64,000 nucleotides of DNA from Alphaproteobacteria bacterium (GCA_021775915.1 JAJFGW010000023.1:1-64000); one strand, 5' to 3'. Positions 17,078-27,732 are shown, counted from the first letter of the stretch. A program made the numbers and translations. Notes: a model not told the origin generated them from the sequence alone.

Positions 17078-19582
17078 TCAGGATTTCTTTTTCGCGCCGG
17101 GTTTTTTTGCCTTACGAGAAGTTGATTTTTTCACCGCAACTTTTTTCACAGACGTCTTTTTCTTTGCTGCAGCTTTTTTCTTCACCGTGGTTTTCGGCGC
17201 GGCTTTTGTTTTCTTTTTGGGTTCTTTTTCAAGCCCCAGTCCCTTTATCAACGGCTCGAGTTGCTTTTCATAGCGCTTCCATGCCTTAACCGAAGTTTTG
17301 TAAACAGGCTTGATAACCTGGCTTTTACTAGCGGTCAGAACGGCGCGTTTTTGTTTGTGCGGAGAGAGGCACGCCTTGTGCCACGGCAAGCCAACAAAAT
17401 CGATTAATTTATGCGCCTGCTCTTCAAAATTACCCACCGTTTCCTCATAATCGATTTCAAGAAAACGGTCCGGCAACACTTCACGCCAATACGCCATAAG
17501 GTCTTCGTAAAGTTTATAATGTTCGGCCAGCTCCTCCAGATTATAAGACCAGTACTGGCCACGGGCAAAGCTTTGCTTATAACAGGACAGACAGGTATCG
17601 ATCGGGTTACGGCGGCAATGAATAATTTTTGCATTGGGCAGGATACTGATAATTTTTCCTATGCTCGCAAAATTCCCCGGCATCTTGTCGGTAATTCTTT
17701 TGGCCTTCTTCGTCGGATCGAGCTTCTTGATATTCTTGACGTATAAAGCCCCCATCTCTTTGCAATTGTCTTTATTAAGAGGGCCTAATTCCTTCTCCAG
17801 AGTTGTCAGTATCGACAGTTCCCCGGCACCATATACCTCAGGATGCGAGGAAATAATTTGTTCGGTCAATGTCGTTCCCGAACGAGGCATACCGACAATA
17901 AAAACAGGAACCTTGGATTTATAGCCTGTACCTTCGAGAGACTTAAGGAATTTAGTCGTATAAGTTTTCTTTATAGAATCGTAAGACATCTTTTGATGCT
18001 CACCGTCATGCGGTATCAATCTACGCTTATAGTCGTTCCCTTTTTTGAGGTGCTCAAATGCCTTTTTGTAGCCACCCACATCCTCATAAGCAGAGAAGAG
18101 CGCAAAATTCAGAGAGGACGCCTGCTCAAGGCCACGCGCCTCGATGTTTTTTTCAAGCGCCAGCATCTTTTTAAAATCTTCATCACCCTTTTTAAACTTC
18201 TTGAGATGCGTCAGCGTAAAATACATACTCGGAAGATTGCGCGATAACTTCTTGGCCTTTTCTATGAATTTTTCTGATTTTTTCAAGTTGCCCAGAGTCA
18301 GGTGTAAATCTGCCAAAGCCACATAGACGCTTGGATGTTTAGGAGCAAGCTCCTTTGCTTTCATATAATTTTTCTCTGCTTCGTCGACCCTTTGAACCAT
18401 CAGGTAAATCTGCCCCTTGCGAATGTACACCTCAGGCATTTCAGGATTCAGCAAAACAGCCTTGTCGATGGTTTTAAGCGCATCCTCTATTTTATTAGCG
18501 CGCTCCTGCACACTGGCGAGCTTAATATAAATGCGGGGGCTGTCCGGTTTAAGCTCTTCAACCTTTTTTAGCTCAAGCTCCGCATCGCCGTATTTATCCT
18601 GCATCAAAAGGACATCGGCAAGATCCATATGAACTTCCGCCGACTCAGGGCGCTGAATAACAGCCTGCTCAATCGCTTTGCGCGCATCATCAACATGACC
18701 CAGATTACGCTGCGCATCACTGAGGTTAATATAGGCATCTGTGTAATTCGGGTTAAATGACGTAGCATAACGGCCATGCATTACCGCTTCATCATAACGC
18801 GACTGATACATCAGAGTGACACAAAGATTATTATGAGCTTCGGCATAATCCGGTTTATTGGCAACGGCCTTGCGGTACCACTCCTCCGCTTCTTTATGTT
18901 TTCCCTGATCCAGATAGACATTGCCCATATTGTTCATAGCTTCGACATAGTTCGGGTCAATCTCCAGAGCCTTTAAACATTTTTCTTCAGACTCTTTGAG
19001 TTTCCCCATGTCGCGAAGAACATTGCCCAGATTATTCCAGGCGAATGCAAATTCAGGCTGTAGCTCCAGCGCTTTTTCCCAACATTCAGCAGCTTCCCCT
19101 AATTTTCCCAGCTTGACGACAGCGGCCCCTAAATTCAGCCAGGCCTCAGGGCTGTCCGGGGCCACTTTGACAGCTTTCCTCCCCTCTTTTTCCGATTCTT
19201 TATAACGCCCGGCAAGCCATAAAGCATAGGCTTTGTTCCAGAGAACCATCGCATTTTTGGGTTCGATCTTCAGCGCACGGGTAAAGGCTTCGATGGCCGC
19301 GTCCTGACGCCCCAGATCATTCAGAATAACACCGTAATTGGAAAACCATTCCGCCGTTACCTCATCACTTTCGGTCGCCTGCTTCAAATGGACAAGAGAT
19401 TCATTTAAATCCCCCGTATGATAAAGCGCCATGCCCAGCAAGAATACGCTTTCATAATGATCGGGAACAGATTTAAGAATATCGCGCAACGCCAGTTCAG
19501 CAACGCGGTAATTACCAACATGCATATTTCGCATGGCGATATTATAAGCATCTTCCAGAGTAACTTCTTGTTCAGCGGCCAA
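17078..19582 (-). CDS. TPR-sulfotransferase with lysine-rich histone-H1-like tail
   Basis: An 834-residue protein: about 13 TPR repeats (residues 10-465), a sulfotransferase domain (about 545-785) with PVFIVGMPRSGTTLTEQII and KIIHCRRNPIDTCLSCYKQ, then a tail of which 22 of the last 49 residues are lysine, mixed with Ala, Pro, Ser and Thr as in histone H1 or AlgP-type proteins. The start is TTG at 19582, supported by AGGAG seven bases before it; no better in-frame start is near. The SET methyltransferase gene follows after three bases. The tail may bind polyanions or DNA, or be a methylation target. Confidence 0.86.
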   Translation of the reverse strand: MAAEQEVTLEDAYNIAMRNMHVGNYRVAELALRDILKSVPDHYESVFLLGMALYHTGDLNESLVHLKQATESDEVTAEWFSNYGVILNDLGRQDAAIEAFTRALKIEPKNAMVLWNKAYALWLAGRYKESEKEGRKAVKVAPDSPEAWLNLGAAVVKLGKLGEAAECWEKALELQPEFAFAWNNLGNVLRDMGKLKESEEKCLKALEIDPNYVEAMNNMGNVYLDQGKHKEAEEWYRKAVANKPDYAEAHNNLCVTLMYQSRYDEAVMHGRYATSFNPNYTDAYINLSDAQRNLGHVDDARKAIEQAVIQRPESAEVHMDLADVLLMQDKYGDAELELKKVEELKPDSPRIYIKLASVQERANKIEDALKTIDKAVLLNPEMPEVYIRKGQIYLMVQRVDEAEKNYMKAKELAPKHPSVYVALADLHLTLGNLKKSEKFIEKAKKLSRNLPSMYFTLTHLKKFKKGDEDFKKMLALEKNIEARGLEQASSLNFALFSAYEDVGGYKKAFEHLKKGNDYKRRLIPHDGEHQKMSYDSIKKTYTTKFLKSLEGTGYKSKVPVFIVGMPRSGTTLTEQIISSHPEVYGAGELSILTTLEKELGPLNKDNCKEMGALYVKNIKKLDPTKKAKRITDKMPGNFASIGKIISILPNAKIIHCRRNPIDTCLSCYKQSFARGQYWSYNLEELAEHYKLYEDLMAYWREVLPDRFLEIDYEETVGNFEEQAHKLIDFVGLPWHKACLSPHKQKRAVLTASKSQVIKPVYKTSVKAWKRYEKQLEPLIKGLGLEKEPKKKTKAAPKTTVKKKAAAKKKTSVKKVAVKKSTSRKAKKPGAKKKS

Positions 19583-19756
19583 TGGGATTCTCCTGCAGGT
19601 TTTTACCTAAATAAATATAAAGCCCCATCGCTTATGAGTAAATAGACGACTGCCCGGAACTAACCAAAAAAACGGTGTAGGAAAATAATCCTTGCAATAG
19701 GAATTTGTTCCTGATACGTTCCTTTTAATTAGTGTTTAAACAAAAGGAGCACACAC

Positions 19757-20605
19757 ATGTTACAAAAATTAGGCAGAGGCCTATCAACAGATTGCATAAC
19801 AAAAGGTACAACAGGCACCGGTTTTCTTGATGATGTGATTTCATCAGTCTGCTGTGATCTGGACGCAACAATCGCGGCTTCTTACACATCCGGGCAAACA
19901 TGGGCGAACCTGATTGAAACCCCTGCCGATGGTACGGGGCAAACATATTATGATTTCTGGCTCGGCGTTGATGGCTCGGCTACTGCTACAGACCCCACAT
20001 TCACAGGCAGCGCGGATGATCCGGCGGCTTACTTCGCGCATGATGGTGGTGACTATTTCCGCGCCAAGGATTTAACCGGGACAGCGCTTAATAAATCAGG
20101 CATGACATCCGGTACAGGAACCGGGCCTGTATGGATTGCCGTTGCCTTTAAACTAGGGTCTGTTGACGCGAATATATCCCCTTGGGGTGACAATACTGCC
20201 CAGCCAGGGGCGGTAAGAGCATTAATGAGCAGTACAGAAAACATGCGGTTTGTACAGAGGTCTAGCTCAGCCTCTTATAATCAAGAAATTATTCCTGCCG
20301 CCACCTTTGATGCCACAACAGATTTTTTAGTAATTATTACATACGATACAACGTCTGCCGGAAGCGAAAAATATTGGGTTAATTCTACAACGGGTGCAAA
20401 TTGGGCTACGGCTTACTCACCTGTTACAAATACGACAGAATATACAGGCGATTTCGATATTGCAGCCGCGGCCGGGTCTTTTGTTTTTCCCAACGGTAGT
20501 AAAACTTATCATTTTTCATGTGGTAATGAGCTTCTTGATGATGCAAAAGCCACCGATATATTCACGCATTTAGAAGCACGACACAGTAGGAACTACACGC
20601 CGTAA
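19757..20605 (+). CDS. Unknown protein with lectin/LamG-like C-terminal half
   Basis: A 282-residue protein without a classical signal peptide, rich in Thr, Gly, Asp and Ala. The second half (VWIAVAFKLGS..., FLVIITYDTTSAGSEKYWVN...) has the strand pattern of concanavalin-like (LamG) jelly rolls seen in phage and surface proteins, but I cannot name a family. AAAGGAG eight bases before the ATG supports the start. It precedes the large RTX gene by 187 bases on the same strand; co-export with it is only a possibility. Confidence 0.6.
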   Translation: MLQKLGRGLSTDCITKGTTGTGFLDDVISSVCCDLDATIAASYTSGQTWANLIETPADGTGQTYYDFWLGVDGSATATDPTFTGSADDPAAYFAHDGGDYFRAKDLTGTALNKSGMTSGTGTGPVWIAVAFKLGSVDANISPWGDNTAQPGAVRALMSSTENMRFVQRSSSASYNQEIIPAATFDATTDFLVIITYDTTSAGSEKYWVNSTTGANWATAYSPVTNTTEYTGDFDIAAAAGSFVFPNGSKTYHFSCGNELLDDAKATDIFTHLEARHSRNYTP

Positions 20606-20792
20606 CTCATTGTTATGGCTACAATCTCCGCTCGTTAAAACATTTTCCAGATAATACATAAAATTTTAGATAATATTATCTTTTTGGTAAACTGAATTTG
20701 CTACGATGAAGAGGTGTATTAATGCATTTTGCACCGCAACCTATACTTATAGAGGGTAACGAGTAAAAGGTAACGAGGGAGACTAAAGAACG

Positions 20793-23700
20793 GTGAACCG
20801 TTTTATATTAACAATTGAAGCAAGTGTCGCAGTATCGGGGGGAGCGGCCCCGATGCTGGATATTCTTGTTGATGGCATTCCTATTACCTCATCTACCGCA
20901 ATCACGGCCGTCACCGGCGTTGGGTCTGATATTTTCGTCTTCACCCTTGATTTTACTGGTAATTTTCCAACTTCCCTTGGTTTCCGTTTTAACGGCGGCT
21001 CCGGCGATGCAGGCGATATTGTTACCCTCGACAATGTCCGCATCAACGGACAAGCTCTCGCCCCGGCTGATTTAACCGGCACCATTCTCGCGCAGGGTGC
21101 ACAATCAGACCTTGTCAGCACAGCAGCACAAGATCACTTATTTGGCCGGGTTGAGCCGGTTCTCGCCGACTTTGCCCCCGTTACCCATACAGGAACAGCC
21201 GGCGCTGACAATATAGAAGGCACAAATGGCGACGATGTCATTGACGGGCAAGGCTCTAATGACCATTTGCGCGGCGTTCGAGGGGACGATGCCATCAATG
21301 GCGGCGCAGGTGATGATGTTATCTTTGGCGAAGAAGGCAATGATATTGTCATCGGCGGCATAGGGAACGACCGTATTTGGGGCAATTCCGGGGATGATCT
21401 TCTCTATGGACAAAGCGGTAACGACTTTATGTTCGGCGGAGAAGGCAATGATGTGCTCAGTGGTGGCCTTGGCAACGATGTACTCATAGCTGAAGAAGGC
21501 AATGACATCCTGTTCGGCGAAGACGGGAACGATACGCTTGTCGGCGTATCCGGTAACAACACAATGTATGGCGATGCCGGCAACGACCGGTTGCTTGGCG
21601 GCACAGGTGACGACACCATGTATGGCGGCACAAATGATGACACCATGCATGGCAAAGACGGTAATGACACTATATATGGCGAAGCAGGCGCAGACTTCAT
21701 CACCGGCGGCAACGGCAACGATATCTTAAGCGGCGGCGCAGGTATTGATATTTTATGGGGAATGGCTGGCATTGACACTGTTGATTACGCAAGCGCCGCA
21801 GCAGGGGTAACAGCTTCACTCGTAACCGGAGCCGTGAGTGATGACGGTGACGGTAGCACAGATACACTCAGCGGAATTGAGAATATCACAGGCTCTGCCT
21901 TCAACGATACGCTAACCGGCGATGCCAATGCCAACACCTTAATCGGTGGCGCCTTAAACGATATACTCAATGGCGGCGGCGGCGATGATACTTTATCCGG
22001 CGATGCTGGGAATGATATTCTTGACGGCGGCACCGGAGCAGACACACTGACCGGCGGCGCTGATAACGACATATTATCAGGCGGCAGCGGCGTTGACTCT
22101 CTGGATGGCGGAACAGGAACAGACACAGCCAGTTATACAAATGCGGCTGGCGGCGCAACGGCATCGTTGGCATCAAACACAGCAAGCGATGACGGCGATG
22201 GCAGCAATGATACTTTTACTTTAATCGAGAACCTCACAGGATCAATTTATAACGACACACTGACCGGTGATGGTAACGCGAACGCCCTCACCGGAAATGC
22301 CGGCGATGACACGATTTTGGGCGGCGGCGGAATTGATACGCTTGATGGCGATGATGGAGATGACTTCCTGTCCGGAGATGCCGGAGGCGATACTCTGTCC
22401 GGCGGAATTGGCAGTGATACCGTCAATGGAGGCACAGAAAATGATACGCTTTATGCGCTGGATAACGGTGTGTCAGCCGTCGATGCCGACGGCCTACATT
22501 CCAATACATTAAATGGAGATGCCGGTAATGACACACTCTGGGGAAGCACAGGATCAGATGTTCTCAATGGCGGTGTCGGTAACGATGTTATACGCTCCGG
22601 CTCTGCCGTTGGTTATACAATCGCTGATGCTCTGGCTGAAAATCCAAATGCTGTATATGATGCCGGTACCGGAAATTTTTATGAATACGTGAATGCAAAT
22701 ACAAATTATGCGGCGGCCGTAGCGGGGTCTAACGCCTCAACCTTAAACAGCGCGGCTGGTCACCTTACAACAATTACATCTGGAGCTGAACAAACTTTTG
22801 TTTGGGGACTAACCGGTAATAGCAGTGTCTGGGGTGCAGGCACAGATACTGCAGTAGAAGGCGCGTGGCGCTGGCAAAGCGGGCCTGAAACCGGCCAGCA
22901 ATTCTGGAATGGCGGCCCTGGTGGAGCACCTGTCGGCGGATTATACAACAACTGGATTCCCGGGTCCGAACCTTGGGATGGCAATGGCGCATATGACTAC
23001 TTCATATTACGAGCAGCCAATGGCGGTCAGTGGTATACGGAAATATCAACGAACAACTACGACTACGTCATTGAATGGGAAGGCCTTGACGTTCTCTCCC
23101 CCGGCAACACAACAATATTAAATGGCGGCGATGGACTGGATACACTTTACGGCAGCGCCGGTGTTGACGTTTTCCTCTTTGACGCGGCTACCGCTTTTAA
23201 CAATATTGACGTGATTAATAATTATGATACGGCTGGCGGAGATATCATTGATCTCTTGCCTGTTCTCAATGGTTTCTACATTCAAGCCATTCACACCCTG
23301 ACAAATTTTGTACAGATTACTGACAGCGGCGCCAATTCCATTGTAAGGGTTGACACTACCGGCACCGCCAATTTTGGCGCAGGAACACAAATAGCAACCA
23401 TTATAGGTGTTACAGGCCTAACAGATGAGATTGCTCTTGAAGCGGCAGGAAATCTGGTTGTGCCTACAGTTGGGCTGGATATTTTAGGTACACCGGCGGA
23501 AGACATACTGGTTAGTGACGCTACCGGCCATACAATCGGTGGTTTGGCTAGTGACGATATAATGCATGGTCGCGGCGGCATTGACACATTGTTTGGCTTT
23601 GGCGGCAACGATACGGCGAGCTATGAGTTTGCTGTAGGCTCCGTTACAGCCAGCATTACAGCTGGTGTTGCCAGCAATGATGGAGATGGCGCAAACGACA

Positions 23701-26700
23701 TATTCGATTCAATTGAAAACCTGACCGGTTCGGCGCAGGCCGATAATTTAACCGGCGACAACAATGTCAATGTTCTGAAAGGTCTGGGCGGCAACGATAC
23801 AATAATCGGCCTTGCCGGTGATGATATTCTGGCTGGCGGCGGCGGCGTTGACTCTCTGGATGGTGGCCTTGGTAGTGATACGGCTGATTATGCGGATGCG
23901 GCGGGCGCCGTGACAGCCTCTATCGCTGGCGGCGCTACAAATGATGGCGATAGCGGAACCGATACATTTATATCAATCGAAAATATTTCCGGTTCAGCAA
24001 ATAACGACACACTCACCGGTGATGGCAACACTAACATCTTAAGCGGCGCCGGTGGAGATGACACATTAAACGGCGGCGGCGGCGCAGACATACTTAATGG
24101 TGATGCCGGTAATGACTTCTTATATGGTGGCACTGGTAATGACGCACTTGATGGCGGCGGCGGCAGTGACACAGCAGACTATACAAATGCTGGCGGCGCC
24201 GTAACGGTTGATCTCAGCACGGGCACGGCTAGCGATGATGGTGACGGTGGAACAGACACCTTTATTTCCATCGAAAATGTTACTGGTACAGCCTTTGCTG
24301 ATAATTTAACCGGTGATGGTAACGACAATGTTTTAACCGGTCTGGGTGGCGACGATATATTCAACAGCAGCGGCGGCTCTGACACCTACAACGGAGGGGC
24401 TGGCACAGATACAGTTGATTACAGCAATGCATCGGCAGGTGTAACTGCAAATTTAGGTACAGGTATCGCAATCAATGACGGCGATGGCAGCAGCGATAGC
24501 TTCTCATTAATAGAAAATCTTACCGGTTCGGCACAGGCTGATAATTTAACCGGTGACGGCGCTATTAATGTTATCAGCGGTGGCGTTGGCAGTGACACGA
24601 TTGATGGCGGCGGCGGTAACGATACTCTTTATGCGCTGGACAATGGTGTTTCTGGAGTTAATGCGGACGCAGCTTTTTCCAATACCGTGAGCGGTGGTGG
24701 CGGCAACGATACTATTTACGGAAGCACAGGAACAGACACTTTAAACGGTGACGCTGGTGACGATATATTGAATTCTGGCTCCAAAGCGACAACAACTGTA
24801 GCATCGATTTTGGCGACCTATCCCGGCGTAAGTTATGATGCAGGAACAGGGAATTTTTATCAGTATATAAACGGAAACACAAATTATGCTGGCGCTGTTG
24901 CAGGGGCTAGTTCCTCTATCATAAACAGCGTGTCAGGCCATCTGGCAACTATTACCTCGGCAGCAGAAAATACTTTTGTCGATACTCTGGCCAATGGCAA
25001 CTCCATCTGGCTTGGCGGCTCTGATTCCACAGCAGAAGGCGAATGGTTCTGGGTCACCGGCCCTGAAAACGGAACGCAATTCTGGAGTGGCGATGAAAAC
25101 GGCGCTGCAGTTGGTGGCATGTATACAAACTGGAACCCCGGCGCAGAACCTAATGGCGGCACAGGTAGCAATCAAATGCGCATGCAGGGTAACGGCACCT
25201 GGACGGACAGACCAGATACATCCATTTATGATTATGCCATTGAATGGGAAGGTGCCGATGTTATCACAACAGGTAACATTTCAACGCTTAACGGTGGTGC
25301 CGGAGACGATACGCTCAATGGCGGCGCGGGTACGGATATACTGAACGGTGATGCTGATGATGACAAACTCAGTGGCGGGGCCGGAGCCGATACGCTCAAT
25401 GGCGGAACCGGCGTAGATACGCTTAACGGCGGGGATGATGATGATACCCTCAACGGCGATGATGGAAATGATACGCTCAGTGGCGGGGCCGGAAACGATG
25501 TATTAAACGGCGGCAATAACGATGATATACTTTACGCGACAGTAAACCCGGTCACCCTGCTTGATGTTCATTTTGATGCGGGAATAGAAGGCTTTGCTTA
25601 TTCCGATGGTTTCCTTGGCGGTAGTGATCCGGGCAACAATTACGTTAACGAATCTTATGATAATGCGGATGGTGGCCTTAATAACGGCTCTCTGGAAATA
25701 TTCTTCGATGGTCGTGATAACAACACACAAACAAATATGTCCGGCTCATGGGACGAGACATTTAATGCGGCAAGCGATGTCAGCAATGCACAGCTTACTT
25801 TCTCCTACCATCTCTGGCATCGTAACAGTAACGATACCGGCGAAGATATTCAGCTCTACGTCGAGCTTGATGGTGTTGTCTATGATGGTAACGGCGGCAG
25901 TAGTTTTGTTGTGGAAGCTCTGGGCAGCGGCGGTACAACCGATACAGGCTGGGTCACAGTAAGCATCAATCTTCCTGATTTGGCCGCAGGAAACCACACT
26001 TTAAAACTGGGTGGCTGGAAAACAAGAGATAGCAGATCTAACGAAGATTCCTACATTCGGTTCGATGACGTCTTGATAGATAACGCGATTAGTGGTGAAA
26101 CCCTTTACACTAATACCCTGAATGGTGGTGCTGGCAATGATGTTCTTAATGGCAGCGCAGGGACGGATACACTTAATGGTGATGCTGGAAACGATACGAT
26201 TAATTCCGGTTCAGCAGCACCATTAAGTATAGTCGAAATCGAAGCTATGTACGGCATTACCTATGACGCCGGAACGGGGAATTTCTATCAATATACGAAC
26301 GCTACAGTCGTTTACGCTACAGCATCAACCGCTGCATCTTCAAGTCTGGTCGTAGGCGTTGCCGGTCATTTGGTCACTATTGGTTCGGCCGCTGAGAATA
26401 CTCTAGTTACCGGCATGATAACAAACGATGTCTGGATGGGGGCCTCTGATTCCGCCACCGAAGGTGAATGGTTCTGGATAGATGGGCCTGAAAGCGGCAC
26501 TCAATTCTGGACTGGCGGCGGCGGCGGCAACCCGTTTGGCGGTGCATATACGAACTGGCGTGTTGGAGAGCCTGATAATACGACCGTTGACAACCATGGC
26601 CTCCTTAGGACTGACGGTCAATGGCGAGACAGAGAAGCGGGCGCTGATCAGGAAGCTTACGTCATTGAATGGGAAGGGGCCGATGTTATTGCGGCTGCTG

Positions 26701-27071
26701 CAGGAAATACAACCATACTGAATGGCGGTGATGGGCTGGATGACCTTTATGGCAGCACGGGGCTGGATGTCTTTATGTTCGAAAATGCCAGCGCCTTCAA
26801 CGATATTGATCTCGTTAACGGCTTCACCACCTCCGATGGTGACGCACTGGGTCTGAGCGATATTCTTACCGCAGCAGGCTACAACCCTGTCGCCGATGCC
26901 ATTACAGATTTCGTAGAAATCACCGATAGCGGCGCGGATTCTGTCGTGAAAGTCGACACAACAGGAAGTGCCAGCTTTGGTGCAGGAACACAGATTGCCA
27001 CCATTGTCGGCGTCACCGGTCTCACCGACGAACTTGCCCTAGAAGGCACAGGAAACTTGATTACCAGCTAA
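20793..27071 (+). CDS. Giant RTX protein with three C-type-lectin-like modules
   Basis: A 2092-residue calcium-binding repeat protein expected to leave the cell by type I secretion. The order is: a carbohydrate-binding-like beta domain (1-90); many GGxGxDxLx nonapeptide repeats in several blocks; three C-type-lectin-like modules at about 609-764, 1333-1488 and 1811-1964, each with YDAGTGNFY, GHL-x-TI, WxW-x-GPE-x-G-x-x-FW, NW and a closing IEWEG; a jelly-roll-like domain at about 1588-1768; and two type I secretion C-terminal target domains, one internal (770-890) and one at the very end (1965-2092). The GTG at 20793 has GAGGGAG 11 bases before it. Likely an adhesin or matrix protein. No transporter genes are in the window. 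Confidence 0.9.
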   Translation: MNRFILTIEASVAVSGGAAPMLDILVDGIPITSSTAITAVTGVGSDIFVFTLDFTGNFPTSLGFRFNGGSGDAGDIVTLDNVRINGQALAPADLTGTILAQGAQSDLVSTAAQDHLFGRVEPVLADFAPVTHTGTAGADNIEGTNGDDVIDGQGSNDHLRGVRGDDAINGGAGDDVIFGEEGNDIVIGGIGNDRIWGNSGDDLLYGQSGNDFMFGGEGNDVLSGGLGNDVLIAEEGNDILFGEDGNDTLVGVSGNNTMYGDAGNDRLLGGTGDDTMYGGTNDDTMHGKDGNDTIYGEAGADFITGGNGNDILSGGAGIDILWGMAGIDTVDYASAAAGVTASLVTGAVSDDGDGSTDTLSGIENITGSAFNDTLTGDANANTLIGGALNDILNGGGGDDTLSGDAGNDILDGGTGADTLTGGADNDILSGGSGVDSLDGGTGTDTASYTNAAGGATASLASNTASDDGDGSNDTFTLIENLTGSIYNDTLTGDGNANALTGNAGDDTILGGGGIDTLDGDDGDDFLSGDAGGDTLSGGIGSDTVNGGTENDTLYALDNGVSAVDADGLHSNTLNGDAGNDTLWGSTGSDVLNGGVGNDVIRSGSAVGYTIADALAENPNAVYDAGTGNFYEYVNANTNYAAAVAGSNASTLNSAAGHLTTITSGAEQTFVWGLTGNSSVWGAGTDTAVEGAWRWQSGPETGQQFWNGGPGGAPVGGLYNNWIPGSEPWDGNGAYDYFILRAANGGQWYTEISTNNYDYVIEWEGLDVLSPGNTTILNGGDGLDTLYGSAGVDVFLFDAATAFNNIDVINNYDTAGGDIIDLLPVLNGFYIQAIHTLTNFVQITDSGANSIVRVDTTGTANFGAGTQIATIIGVTGLTDEIALEAAGNLVVPTVGLDILGTPAEDILVSDATGHTIGGLASDDIMHGRGGIDTLFGFGGNDTASYEFAVGSVTASITAGVASNDGDGANDIFDSIENLTGSAQADNLTGDNNVNVLKGLGGNDTIIGLAGDDILAGGGGVDSLDGGLGSDTADYADAAGAVTASIAGGATNDGDSGTDTFISIENISGSANNDTLTGDGNTNILSGAGGDDTLNGGGGADILNGDAGNDFLYGGTGNDALDGGGGSDTADYTNAGGAVTVDLSTGTASDDGDGGTDTFISIENVTGTAFADNLTGDGNDNVLTGLGGDDIFNSSGGSDTYNGGAGTDTVDYSNASAGVTANLGTGIAINDGDGSSDSFSLIENLTGSAQADNLTGDGAINVISGGVGSDTIDGGGGNDTLYALDNGVSGVNADAAFSNTVSGGGGNDTIYGSTGTDTLNGDAGDDILNSGSKATTTVASILATYPGVSYDAGTGNFYQYINGNTNYAGAVAGASSSIINSVSGHLATITSAAENTFVDTLANGNSIWLGGSDSTAEGEWFWVTGPENGTQFWSGDENGAAVGGMYTNWNPGAEPNGGTGSNQMRMQGNGTWTDRPDTSIYDYAIEWEGADVITTGNISTLNGGAGDDTLNGGAGTDILNGDADDDKLSGGAGADTLNGGTGVDTLNGGDDDDTLNGDDGNDTLSGGAGNDVLNGGNNDDILYATVNPVTLLDVHFDAGIEGFAYSDGFLGGSDPGNNYVNESYDNADGGLNNGSLEIFFDGRDNNTQTNMSGSWDETFNAASDVSNAQLTFSYHLWHRNSNDTGEDIQLYVELDGVVYDGNGGSSFVVEALGSGGTTDTGWVTVSINLPDLAAGNHTLKLGGWKTRDSRSNEDSYIRFDDVLIDNAISGETLYTNTLNGGAGNDVLNGSAGTDTLNGDAGNDTINSGSAAPLSIVEIEAMYGITYDAGTGNFYQYTNATVVYATASTAASSSLVVGVAGHLVTIGSAAENTLVTGMITNDVWMGASDSATEGEWFWIDGPESGTQFWTGGGGGNPFGGAYTNWRVGEPDNTTVDNHGLLRTDGQWRDREAGADQEAYVIEWEGADVIAAAAGNTTILNGGDGLDDLYGSTGLDVFMFENASAFNDIDLVNGFTTSDGDALGLSDILTAAGYNPVADAITDFVEITDSGADSVVKVDTTGSASFGAGTQIATIVGVTGLTDELALEGTGNLITS

Positions 27072-27228
27072 GAATCTTCAACAATCATGAATTCAAATCA
27101 AAAATTTAGCATTTTGCTAAAGGCTATTTGATATAATCAAAAGAGACAAGCAGCGCGACTGCATACTGGCAGAAATAGAAACTAGCTGCTATCATGACGG
27201 CTTAGTTTAGAAAAGGTTACTTTTAAGT

Positions 27229-27732
27229 GTGACGAAAACATCAAGAAACAAGCAAATTATCAAGATTTCCGCAGTTCTGCTCACCAGCATTATTGCCAAC
27301 CCGGCTCCGGCACAGGCTCAAACCTTAAGCTGCCCGCAAAGCCTCCTGTTTGGTAATTATACAACCTGCGCGTCATCTCAAAGTGCGACCATCTCCCCTA
27401 ACAACGTCAGAACAACTACAGGCTGTCTATCGGCTGGCGGCGCCCCTTTTTCCAGAGCGCGCTGTATTGTGACACAGACTTTTCCACTGAAAAATATCGT
27501 ATTCACGATAACAGCGACAACCGCCAAGCTTAACCACACCACCGCCGCCGCCAGCATGACTGTCAACAACTTCAAATGCATGACCAGTTCGGTAAAATGC
27601 ACCTCAGCAAGCCCTGTCAAATCAGCAACATTTTTCCTCAGTATTCCCATCGGCGCCACAATGAACGTGGGAAACCCGCAAACCAGCGGATCTTATACAG
27701 GAACCTTCACAGTCAATGCTATATTACAATAA
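27229..27732 (+). CDS. DUF4402-like secreted protein with cysteines
   Basis: A 167-residue secreted protein with signal peptide (IKISAVLLTSIIANPAPAQAQ) and a DUF4402-type end (SIPIGATMNVGNPQTSGSYTGTFTVNAILQ), the same ending as the two pilin-like proteins of the minus-strand cluster. It differs by having seven cysteines in the mature part, which could form disulfides. GTG start with only a weak AAGG upstream. It may be a minor or tip subunit of the same fibre, or an independent surface protein; it lies 12 kb from the chaperone gene. Confidence 0.68.
   Translation: MTKTSRNKQIIKISAVLLTSIIANPAPAQAQTLSCPQSLLFGNYTTCASSQSATISPNNVRTTTGCLSAGGAPFSRARCIVTQTFPLKNIVFTITATTAKLNHTTAAASMTVNNFKCMTSSVKCTSASPVKSATFFLSIPIGATMNVGNPQTSGSYTGTFTVNAILQ

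Noticed and set aside
22620-26690. C-type-lectin-like modules of the RTX protein as extra DGR variable regions
   Set aside because: They do not align with the template repeat and differ from each other at all kinds of bases, not only at adenines.
21200-27000. Short repeats that might suggest a CRISPR array or satellite
   Set aside because: The repeats are GGxGxDxLx codon repeats in one long reading frame, with no spacers of constant length.
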